A program made the position numbers and the translations under genes. The notes below the pieces were generated by a model, which saw only the letters and a program-made list of their open reading frames with translations, was not told the DNA's origin and made no database searches. 64,000 bases of DNA from Selaginella moellendorffii (lineage: Eukaryota; Streptophyta; Lycopodiopsida; Selaginellales; Selaginellaceae), in contig NW_003314306.1 in the NCBI RefSeq assembly GCF_000143415.4, forward strand, positions 402,526 through 466,525, written 5' to 3'. Shown piece after piece: positions 45,495 to 56,171 of the stretch; position 1 is the stretch's first letter, and every line of letters starts with the position of its first letter.

Positions 45495-47842
45495 ATGAGG
45501 AGAGCGATCAAACGGCGGTTAGAATGGATGGCGCACCGGGTGAGTCCTTCTTCCTCGTTCTTCCTTCAAGCGCTAAATCTTCCCACTTGGCTCTGCTAAG
45601 GCCCTTCTAGACAACCGTGTCAAGCTCCAAACCCAAGCCATTCACGGCGTTTACATCCGTCCAAGACCATCCCCAGCAGCTGGAAAGGTCGTTCTTCACG
45701 GCCAGCTTGGCCGCATTTCCTCGCTCCAGGGCAGTCCCGGCACTTAATCCTAAGTTCAAGAGTGTGGATGTTTCGAGCGGGAAGGAAGAATCCATGCCCG
45801 AGAAAAGAGAAGAGAGCGACGAAGATGGAGCGCCCTCCTTAACTTCTGGAGGACAGGATGAAGAAAAACTGGTCGACGATGAAGTTCCTCTGGCAAAGTC
45901 TGAGGAGGAAGAGATTCTCGAGGAAGGGATCTCGTTTGAGAAGATCGAGGAAGAGGCAAAGCGTGCTGTGGAGCCTATGCCGAGTGTGATCATCCTTGGA
46001 AGGCCAAATGTTGGTAAATCTTCGCTATACAACAGGTGAGATGCTTCATTTTTCTCTTGGTTTTGGATCCGTCGGAGGTTCTCAAAACTTTTCCTTGGCA
46101 GGCTTGTACACAGGAAAGAAGCCATTGTGTATGATACTCCGGACAGCCATGTAACACGCGACATTCGCGAAGGCTCCGCAAAGCTCTCGGACTTGCGTTT
46201 CAAAGTTTTCGACTCGGCCGGGCTGGAAACCTCCGAAGAAGGCGCGACTGTTCTTGCGAGGACAACGGGATTAACAGCAACGTTTCTTCGAACTTGCCAT
46301 GCCGCTCTCTTTCTGATCGATGGGAGGTGAAACTTTCCCTTTTCTTTCTCGCAGCAAAGCTTTAATATTTTTTCTGTTCTTTCTTTCAGGGCCGGTGTGA
46401 GCCCTCTGGACAAAGAGGCTGTCATGTGGTTTCGCAAACTCAACTTGAATCTCCCGGTTGTTTTGGTGGTGAACAAAGCTGAGAAAATCACAGGCGATCA
46501 CCAGATAATGGCAAACATCGCGGAAAGCTATAGCCTCGGGCTTGGGGATCCTGTCCCGGTTTCAGCAGAAACTGGAGAAGGTTTGGCTGATTTGTTCCAA
46601 CGTCTCCAGCCGATTTTGGATGCCGCAAAAGAAAAGCTCGTCGAGGAAGAAGAAGGTGAGACGTTTCTTCTTCTCCTTGTTTTTCTAACTTGTGTTTATC
46701 GTTTGTGACAGAGGAAGAGAAGAGCTTAGGAGGCCAAAAGCCTCTGCGTCTTGCCATCGCTGGTCGAACAAACGTTGGGAAATCCACAGTGATAAACTCA
46801 CTACTACGAAAAGAGCGAGTTCTCACGGGACCAGAGCCGGGGCTTACGAGAGACGCCATCACGATTGACTTTGAGTTTAACAAGAAGCCAGTGCGTCTGG
46901 TAATCTAGCATCTTTCGTTTGTATAGAAATCCGTAACGTTCTTCTCTTCTCCAGGTTGATACTGCTGGATGGATTCAACGCTCCCAGCTGGAAGAAGGTC
47001 CCATGGCTCTCAGTGCTATGCTCGCTCGAAGAAGCTTAATGACTGCTCATGTGGTGGCAATAGTACTCGACGCGCAAGAGGTTTTTCCTTTGTTTCTTTT
47101 CTCTGTGTGTGTGTGTGTGTCTTTTTTTTTACCTTCTCACTGTTCTGTAACTTTGGATTGTAGATCGCACATTCAAAGATGACACTTCGAAACTCCGAGG
47201 CAGCACTGGCACGATGGGTGACCGACGAAGGCCGCGCACTTATCATCGTCGTGAACAAGATGGACGTTCTCAAAGGTCAAAAGAATGCCGACCTGAGGAA
47301 GAAACTCATGGAGGCAGTTCCCAAAGAAATCCAGCTTACGCTTCCTCAGGTACTGGAGTGCTTCCTTAGGCTGCAATCTTTTTATCACGAGCATTCAACA
47401 GGTGCTTGGAGTTCCTATCATCTTTGTCTCAGCTCTCAAGGGGCGTGGAAGATCGACGATCATGAAGCTCGCGTTCGAGGCTTATGACAAGTGGTGTACG
47501 AGGGTGTCGACTCCGAGACTGAATCGTTGGCTTCACAAGGTTGGTTTTTCTTTTTTCTTTCCTTTTGTTTGGCTTTGTTGGTGTGATCATGATTTGTTTC
47601 ATCGCGATGTGTAGGTGCTTGCTCGACATCCCAAGAGAAAAGACGAGAAGAGAGCAAAGCCGAGGTACATAACGCAGGTGAAGGCCCGACCTCCAACTTT
47701 TGTATTGTTCGTGGCGGGATTTTACAGCCTCGAAGATCACGAGCTTCGATTCATTTCCAACGCCATTCGCGAGGACTTTAACATGGGAGGAATCCCAGTT
47801 CGCGTTATCCAGCGAACCAAGAAAGAACTAGAGGGTGTTTAA
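45495..47842 (+). CDS. EngA/Der double GTPase, probably plastid or mitochondrial
   Basis: EngA/Der proteins carry two tandem GTPase domains and a KH-like C-terminal domain and act in ribosome large-subunit maturation. Nine exons join in frame to about 608 residues: 45495-45539, 45611-46035, 46102-46326, 46390-46655, 46712-46899, 46955-47080, 47164-47349, 47402-47539 and 47615-47842. The first G domain has P-loop GRPNVGKSSLYNR, DSAG and NKAE. The second has GRTNVGKSTVINS, DTAGW and NKMD. The last exon has the KH-like region with RPPTFVLFVAG and the end GIPVRVIQRTK. The N-terminal ~150 residues are basic, then strongly acidic before the first G domain, which fits an organelle-targeted plant form. 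Organelle location is inferred. Introns are 51-83 bp. The reading frame is intact. Confidence 0.93.
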
Positions 47843-48117
47843 CTCTGTATTATTCGAATAAAGTAGAAATTTAACTTAAGCACCCACCTTTAAATTAGAA
47901 CTTTTAAATTATATGATTTTAACCTAATTTAAATTTTTTTATGCTATTCGAACTTTAACTAATGATAAGTTACCTTTAGTATAAAGAGGTCCCAAGACAG
48001 AAATTTCACTAGCTCAACGTTGGAAATGCTTTATCATGAGATCCCCTACTTAGTGATTCGATTATAGTTAAAAACTCTACATTTGTTAGAGAAATTACGC
48101 ACAAGATTACAAGTAGA
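47843..48117. other. Convergent intergenic DNA
   Basis: AT-rich 3' region shared by the EngA gene and the F-box gene. Nothing else was seen. Confidence 0.5.
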
Positions 48118-49218
48118 TCACGAGGCATGCACAAACGCTGTTGCTGCCACTCCTATGGAGCTCGCGCTCTTGCTTTGTTGAGCCACTGTGAACCAGAAAA
48201 TCACGGCGGCCCGCGAGTATAACACGCGCACCTGTTGCAAGACGAGGCTCCCCACCGTTTTCACAGCGCAAGTCCCTCCCACTATCCGCGTCTCGATCAC
48301 GGACAAGCCATCGCTCTTGCCTGGGAGATGATGCGCTGCTAGGCCACCCGCAGTTGTGACGATCGGACACGAGAGGTACTCGAGAGGATGCTCCTCACAC
48401 TCGAGGGCGCAGCGATCCACCGTCAGGCTGCCACGCCTGTGTAGCAAGCAGCTCCCCAGCTCCGCTTTGATGGTCAGGTTGGCGATCTTGCCGTTTGCCG
48501 AGAAGACCAACGCGCTGCAAAGTGAGTGCTCGAGTTCGTTAGAAACAGGAAATCGAACTTCTCGCTCGCAAAGGAGAAGAAGGAAATTAAAAAAAAACGA
48601 CCTTTCGGAACCACTGGGGGAGATTAGCACCGTTTCCTCTGGAGAAGAGCCTCCACCCATCTAAGAATCCAAATGCCAACAACAAAACGGGGTGCTCATA
48701 CGTTGGAGAAAGAAGAAACTTGCAAAAATACCGACCAAGCACAGCGGCTTGTCAATGGCAACGTTTGCAACTGCGTGGACTTCTCCAGGCTCGATAAATA
48801 TCGTGTCTCCGGGCCTGATGAGAAAGAGAGAAGAATCCATTAGAATCGCGAAAAGTATGAACTAGAAAACTCCCAGACCTGGCCGCATTGACAGCGTCTT
48901 GCAAAGTTGCAAACTCGCCCGACTGAATAAAAGAATTGTAACTAGAGTTAGCAGTGGCCGATTGAACCCTCAGCCACATCCGGGAGTCGGCGATCAATTT
49001 GTGCCACCGGGAGCACACGCTCGCGGCATTGAAGCGATCTACACGAGCAGGAGCTTGGCATTGACGAAATCCCGGCGTGGGAAAACAAAATCTTCACCTG
49101 GAAATGGCGCCAGGAATCCCAGAACTCGCACCAGGCAGCCGTCGTCAAGGAGATTGATCGATGGCCGCCGCGATTCCTGCCCTCGCCCTCGCCTGGCGCT
49201 CCTCGAGCAGGGCAGCAT
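48118..49218 (-). CDS. F-box protein with pectin-lyase-like repeats, SKIP5-like
   Basis: F-box proteins select substrates for SCF ubiquitin ligases by binding SKP1. Five exons on the minus strand give about 271 residues: 49098-49218, 48879-49038, 48736-48814, 48602-48660 and 48118-48514. The start is the ATG at 49218 (MLPCSRSARRG). The N-terminal F-box is split by the first intron: LLDDGCLVRVLGFLAPFP is followed by DRFNAASVCSRWHKLIADS and then RMW. The rest is a short parallel beta-helix-like region with FATLQDAVNAARPGDTIFIE, ANLTIKAELG, LTVDRCALEC and HPLEYLSCP. This matches the architecture of the SKP1-interacting SKIP5 group. Substrate is unknown. One donor (GTCGGT) is weak but keeps the frame. 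The gene is divergent from the DUF3511 gene. Confidence 0.85.
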
Positions 49219-49717
49219 CGCCAAAATCACCAAACCCTAAAGGATGTGACTCGTCGCCGGAATCGATCCCCCTCCACCCGGTAAAATATTTGAAATAAAA
49301 AGTCTCGCGCGTACAAGACACGTGGCGGAACGCTAGTGGTGCTCAAGCGATCGCTCGCCGGCCATGCGGCTTGCCGCGTGCGTTACAAGGGTTAACCACG
49401 GGCAATGATCCACGCACAGTGATAGCTTTGTTAGCACAAGAGTCGCGCGCTAGGGTTTTGTGTGACGATGATCGCGACGGCGCTGGGGTCGTGAGGAGGA
49501 TCGCGGCGCGGCTGGAGCGCAGATCTGCCCGGCTCCATGCGAAATTCGATCCATCGTCACTCCCTCGGATTTCTTCGGCGGCCGGAAGGTAATGGCTCCG
49601 ATCCTTGGCTGGATTGTGGATTGGATCATCGATAACAGGGGGATTTCGGTGATTATCGCACAGATCTGCGAGGAGCGGTGATCAGAGAGAGGAATCTGTG
49701 AGGGATTTCCATCAGCT
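49219..49717. promoter_or_regulatory. Divergent promoter with an ABRE-type G-box
   Basis: The ~500-bp space between the SKIP5-like start and the DUF3511 start contains gacacgtggcgg, with CACGTG at 49319-49324 in an ABRE-type GACACGTGGC context. The right half is probably DUF3511 leader. Regulation by ABA or light is inferred. Confidence 0.4.
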
Positions 49718-50035
49718 ATGAACGGGGAGCTTGCGAACGATCGTGGTATGCACTACTACCACGACGATTCTTACAGGAATTCCTCGGCGTCTCACTCGGC
49801 GCCCTCGTACTCGAGCGGCTACAACAATCCGGAGGCTGGGTACCAGATCAAGGAGCACAAGAAGAGCTCCAGCAGCCGATCGTGGGATTTCCGCAACGAT
49901 CCGGAGATGAAGAGGAAGAAGAGGGTCGCGTCTTACAAGGTTTTCACGGTGGAAGGCAAGGTGAAATCGTCTGTGAGGAATAGCTTCCGGTGGATCAAGA
50001 ACAAGTACTTGGAGATGCGCTATGGATGGTTCTAA
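49718..50035 (+). CDS. DUF3511 small plant protein
   Basis: The single-exon gene encodes 105 residues. The N-terminal half is Tyr/Ser/His-rich and variable. The C-terminal ~45 residues form the DUF3511 domain: a basic stretch MKRKKRVASYKVFTVEGKVK followed by SSVRNSFRWIKNKYLEMRYG and WF at the end. The family is restricted to plants and its molecular role is unknown. The ATG at 49718 is the only start that keeps the domain. It is divergent from the F-box gene, and a GC-rich leader precedes it. Confidence 0.88.
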   Translation: MNGELANDRGMHYYHDDSYRNSSASHSAPSYSSGYNNPEAGYQIKEHKKSSSSRSWDFRNDPEMKRKKRVASYKVFTVEGKVKSSVRNSFRWIKNKYLEMRYGWF

Positions 50036-50266
50036 GGAAAGAAAAAAGATGATTTTGCTGTGGAATTCTAAGGCAAAGGTCAAAAGTGTGATCTCTGGAA
50101 TATCAAAGAATATTAAATTCTAACATCGTTAACGGAATAAACTTTTTAAGATGCTGTATATTCCGTTTGAGTTAAGGCATATTCTGGTAGAGGTTTTGTA
50201 TTTGGATTCGTTTGGCATATTCGTTGCTTATTTATACTCGCTTTGCGCACGCGAGGGAGGAGGGTT

Positions 50267-53200
50267 ATGGCGATTGGATGGCGCTGCGCCGTCGCGCTCG
50301 CGCTGCTACTGGCGCTGGAGGTAGGGATTTCGATTGAGCTCGATCGATGCTCGCTTCTTAGGGTAGAATGGGGGGTTTTGTGTGGCTAGAGCTGATTTTC
50401 GTGCTGTGTCCAGGGTTTGGGGCGATTTCCAGCGGCTTTGGCAGAGATTGAGAGTGTAAATGATCGTCTAGAGACGAGATTGTAAGTCGGATTTAGATTG
50501 TAGAGCAGCAAAGTTGATCTTTCTTCGCAGGGCTAAGCATGCGAAAAATCACTGCGCAATGTATGATGTTTGTGGACAACGAGAGGATGGAAAGGCGTTG
50601 AACTGTCCGATTTCGGTGCCTGCGGTCACGGTAAGTTTGTGTTCTCGTTTTTGTTTCTTGATAAGTTTGATGGGATTGGTTGTTCTTTGCAGCCGAGTTC
50701 TTCGTTCTCTCACAAAGTCCAGAGCCTTTGCCCGACTATTACTGGAGATGTCTGTTGTACTGAGCAGCAGTTTGATATTCTCCGGAGCCAAGTTCAGCAG
50801 GTACGATGCACAAACTTTGGAGTTGCTTTGCTGCTACTCTTAAGTCGCGACTTTGGCAGGCTGTTCCTTTTTTGACTGGATGCCCTGCGTGCTTGAGGAA
50901 CTTTCTTAATCTTTTTTGTGAGCTCTCTTGCTCTCCCGACCAGAGCCTGTTTATTAACGTGACTTCTACGGTCCAGGTTCGTTTCGTTTCTATTTGTCTT
51001 TTGCCAACGAACAGTTTGCAGCAAAACTCTACCACGTCTACTGTAGACGGCATTGAGTTTTTCCTTTCCGAGGAGTTTGGAGTAAATCTCTTTAACTCCT
51101 GCAAAGATGTTCAATTTGGAGCTCTTAATACTCGAGCAATGGACTTTGTGGGTGGCGGAGCGAAAACATACAAAGGTATTTTTTTTTTCTCTCTTTGCAT
51201 TTTTGGCTTGAGAACGACTCTCTGTGTAGAGTGGCTTGCATTTATTGGCCGGCAGGCTGATTTATATGAACCTGGATCACCTTATTACATCAAGTTCCAC
51301 ACGTCAGCTAACGAGTCCTCGCCAATGTCACTCCTCAACACGAAAATGTTTCCATGCTGGGATGCGTCACTCTCTTGTTCGTGTGGCGACTGCCCGGGGG
51401 CCAAGGAATGTACAGAATCCTCTTTACCACCATCTCCTCAGAAGAACGCTTGTAGTGTCGAAATTGGCGGGACAAAGGTTCGCATCTTATCAGAAATTGT
51501 GCCCATCAGTATCAAGCGTTTTTCTCTTTCCAGATTCTATGTATAGACCTGGGGCTTGGAATCTTATACCTTCTGTTATTAGTGGGAATTGTGGCTTGGC
51601 TATGGGTTACTACTCGTCGTTACGAAGAACCTTCTGACGCAGAGATTAGAGAGGAACTTTTGCAATCAGAAGAGACGAATGGGGTGGAAATTACCCCGGT
51701 TGAGGTGGTGCATTAATTCATGTTCTTCATCACCTCATGTTTTGTGTGTTGCAGGGACTGGAAAAGGACGAAACATCCACACCTGAATCTCATGAACCTG
51801 TTCTGGAAAAGTTTTTGTCGAGATGGTTCAGGTGCGAGCCTCGTGCTTTAATTGGTTTGTTGTTATAACCTTTTACGCTCGCCAGGTCGCAGGGAACGTG
51901 GATCGCTAGACACCCTGGTGTGGTTCTGCTTCTGTCGATACTCGTGACCATAATTCTGTGCATTGGGCTTGTCAAAATGAATGTTGAAACGAACCCTGAA
52001 AACGTAAGCATTTCAGTCATTTTTTTGTGTTTTTTTTTTCAAACTCACATATTTCGTGCAGCTCTGGGTTAGTCCCGGGAGCGCAGCAGCGACAGAAAAA
52101 AAGTTTTTTGATACGGAGCTTACTCCTTTCTATAGAATTGAACAGGTAAACGTGAGCATCGCCTCATGCCTACTCATGCTTTGCATTTTTAGCTGATCTT
52201 GGCAACCCTTCCGGATGAAAACGGAGTGTCTCCTCCTATTTTGACAGATGACAACCTTAAGCTTATGTTTGAAATCCAAAATAAGGTAAAAATTATTAGA
52301 TTTGTGCTCGCAGTAATTCATAAAAGCAGGTTGACGATTTGAGAGGAAACCTTTCTGGAAGAACGGTTTCTCTCCAAGATATTTGCATGAAACCTTTCGG
52401 AACAGTTTGTGCTACGCAAAGTGTTCTGCAGGTACGCAACTGTCTTCCCTGACTCTTAATAATTTGTGTTGCTGCTGCAGTATTATAAGATGGACCGCCA
52501 AAAATTTGACGACGATGAGGGAGCGAGCCATGCGGCATTTTGCTTTGATGTAAACTTCTCCAAAAACTCGAGATGCTTCTGTTTCTCTAATATGCTTTTT
52601 TACTTGATTAATTTTTCTTTCAGCATTACTCGTCCTCGGAAAATTGTCTCAGTGCATACCAGTCGCCTGTGGATCCTAGTACAGCCGTTGGTGGTTTCGA
52701 AGGCACAAATTATACTCAGGTATAAAAATAACTTCGAGAGTGTTAATGATTTTCTCTGAATACGTAGGCTACTGCGTTTGTTGTAACATATCCCGTCAAC
52801 AATGCTGTGAGCAGCACCGAAGGTGCAAATGATGCTGCTATTGCCTGGGAGAAGGCTTTTGTGCGTTTGGCAAAGGTAAGGAACTTACCTCGATATATGT
52901 GTTCTATTCCATGAAATTCGCAGAAAGAGCTTCAGCAATTGGCAAGTTCACACAACTTGACTCTCGCATTTTCGTCTGAGAGCTCTGTACAGTCCGAGCT
53001 AGAGAGAGAAAGTTATGCGGATGTTGTAACGATTCTTGTAAGTGTTTCAATGATGGATTCATTTTCTTGAACAATGGCTTGCAGGTGAGCTATCTGGTTA
53101 TGTTCTTGTATATATCCTTCACTTTGGGAGATTCATTACCAGAAGTTGCTCCGTTTTATGTCACGTCCAAGGTTGGTTTCGCGAAACTTCGACTCCAAAT

Positions 53201-56029
53201 TAACATTGAGTTGCAGGTGTTTCTTGGTTTAGGAGGGGTTATCATTGTTGCACTCTCAGTTCTAGGATCTGTTGGTTTTTTCAGTGCTGTTGGTGTTAAA
53301 TCCACGCTTATCATTGCTGAAGTCATTCCATTTCTTGTCCTTGCGGTAAGCTATTGTTACTTGGTCCGTTAGATTAGAATTGATCAAATGCTGCTTCAGG
53401 TGGGAGTCGACAACATGTGTATTCTAGTGCATGCGCTTAAACGCCAGGAACCTGAACTTCCTCTCGACCTTCGAGTTGGAAATGCTCTTGCCGAAGTAGG
53501 TCCATCTATCACACTCGCAAGCCTTGCAGAGTTCTTAGCTTTCGCTATTGGATCGTTCACGCCCATGCCTGCCTGCCGTGTGTTTTCTATGTTCGCGGGT
53601 AAATGTTGCAAGTTTCCCGACTTGTACTTACACTCTCTTTGAATGCAGCTTTTGCGATACTCTTAGATTTTCTACTTCAGATTACGGCTTTTGTTTCTCT
53701 TCTTACTTACGACTTTACGAGAACTGAAGCGAACCGCGTAGATTGTTTGCCTTGTATCAAAGCCCGACAGCGTGACTACAATGCAGGATACCGTATGTAG
53801 TTCCCATCTGTGCTCTGCTTTTGACATAATTTCATTTTCCAGCGAACCGTGAAGGACTCAGAGGGGAAGGAGGAGCTGGTCTAGTTTCTGTTTATATGCA
53901 GGTAACATTTCCGCTTTTTTTAAAACTACTGCAGCGTGTTTGTTTCAGAAAGTGCACGCACCGCTCCTTCTCAAGCCTGCTGTGAAGGCCGTTGTCCTGG
54001 CAGCTTTTTCTGCTCTACTTCTAGTGAGCATCGTAAGTAGATGATGACGAAATTTTTCTTGTTGCTCACGTCTTGGTTATGAAGGCACTTGCTGTAAGGC
54101 TTCCGGCTGGTCTGAACCAACAAATTGTCCTTCCTCGGGATTCTTACTTACAGGTAATGCGATATGCTGTATGAAATGAATCTATGAACGTTTCTTGCAG
54201 GGTTATTTCAATAACGTGACAAGTCATTTAAGAATAGGACCTCCTCTCTATTTTGTGGTTCAAGACTATAACTACAGGTTCGCAGTTTTTGTCGTCTAGT
54301 TTCATCTAATAACTAGCTTTGACTATGCAGCGCACGAAGTAATCAGACCAACAAATTGTGCTCTATCAGTCACTGCCATCCAGACTCACTGCTTAACGAG
54401 GTCTCGAGGGCCGCCCTTACGCCTCAGACAAGCTTCATAGCTAGACCGGCGGCTTCATGGCTAGATGATTTTCTCGTTTGGCTGTCTCCGGATGCCTTTG
54501 GATGTTGTCGTACTTTCCCTGACGGCAGTTACTGCCCTCCTGATGATCAGGTATCGTGCTTTCTAGTTTATTTCTATGGTTTGAGAGCTGTTGACTCTGC
54601 CAGCCCCCTTGTTGTCCCGAATGGGAGGACTACTGCGGTTTGAGTGAGACTTGCAAGGACTGCACTACGGTACGTTTTATCTTGCTTTGAAATTTATATT
54701 GCGTGCTCAAATGACATATCTTTGTTTTTGTAGTGCTTCCTCCAGTCTGATTTGATCGACGGGCGTCCTACCACTGAGCAGTTTAGAAAGAAACTACCAT
54801 GGTTCTTGGACGCGTTGCCGTCTGCCGATTGTTCGAAAGGAGGTCGAGGCGCATACTCCAACAGCCTCAACTTGAGTGGTGAGTAAGATCATCTCTAGTT
54901 TTGTTCTTATATCTCGTCCTTTGAACAGGTTACAAGAATGGAACTATTAGAGCATTTGAGTTCCGCACCTATCATACAGCTCTCAACAAACAAACTGACT
55001 ATATTGATGCGTTGAGAGCTGTGAAGGACTTCACCGCTCGCGTGTCCAAGTCACTAAACGTGAGTACTTACAACTTTAAGTTTTCTTTTTTCTTATGAAT
55101 GTTCGTGTGCAGATATCAGTTTTTCCATATTCAGTTTTCTATATTTTCTTCGAGCAGTACTTAGACATATGGAAGAACACACTGATCAGCCTCGTGCTCG
55201 CAGTTGGTTCGTAGTTTCTGTGGCTTGCTTGGTATAATCTAACTGTGGCAATTGTGAATTTCAGCTGCCGTATTCCTCGTCTGTCTAGTTGTGACCACCA
55301 GGTTCGTGATCAATCACTTTTCGCAAGGTCTAAAACGTTTTTCTGGATTTTTTTCTTCTGCAGCCTAGCTACGGCAGGAATCATCCTTCTCGTCATTTTA
55401 ATGATAGTCATCAACTTACTCGTAAGAACTCGAAGTGAAAAACTCTCGGTTGTTTCATAACGCGATGAACTTGTGAGTCACAGGGGCTCATGTCAATCTG
55501 GACCATTCAGCTGAATGCTGTTTCGGTCGTCAATCTCATCATGTCCGTGGGGATTGCCGTGGAGTTCTGCGTTCACATCACGCACGCATTCTCGGTTAGC
55601 ACAGGCGATCGATCAATGCGAGCAACAAAAGCTCTGACAACAATGGGAGCCTCCGTGTTCAGGTCTGGTAAAACATTGTCACTTGCTTTGTTTGATCTTT
55701 TTTCTTGGTTTCTGCAGTGGGATCACCTTAACCAAACTCGTCGGAGTCGTGGTTCTCGTCTTTGCTCGCTCGGAGATCTTTGTGGTAACGATTTAAAACT
55801 TGCTTTTGGTTGATTTGTTCTAAGCTTGGAGTTCTCAGGTCTACTACTTTCGAATGTATTTCGGCTTGGTGGTTTTGGGATTTCTCCACGGCCTCGTCTT
55901 TCTTCCAGTGAGTCGAGATTATTTCTTCTTCTTCTTCTTCTTTGTTCTTGGTTCTCACGCAAGAACTTTTTTTCTCTCCAGGTTCTCTTAAGCATTTGCG
56001 GTCCGCAATCAGTAAGCGTTATGGATTGA
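50267..56029 (+). CDS. NPC1: NPC1-type sterol transporter
   Basis: NPC1 proteins are multi-pass membrane proteins that take sterol from the lumen of late endosomes or vacuole-related membranes into the membrane. About 36 small exons separated by ~50-60-bp introns can be read in order. A signal peptide ([18 protein letters not shown]) is followed by the Cys-rich N-terminal sterol-binding domain ([19 protein letters not shown], then [27 protein letters not shown]). Next come a first membrane span ([18 protein letters not shown]), a lumenal domain, and the sterol-sensing domain ([60 protein letters not shown]). A Cys-rich second lumenal loop has CPEWEDYCG and CKDCTT. The C-terminal RND-type spans include [16 protein letters not shown] and [15 protein letters not shown]. 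No disabling stop was noticed. Some splice junctions were not resolved base by base. Confidence 0.92.
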
Positions 56030-56171
56030 TCAAAGCAAAGAAAACGAGCTTTTGTACATTTGATAGAATTCACTAAGTTAGAATAAACGAGTGAAAAAGT
56101 CCGTTAGCGAGCTGTGGTATAAAAGCTTCTAGGGTTTCGCGGGTAGGGCAGGGAGCGAAGTAGGAGCGACG

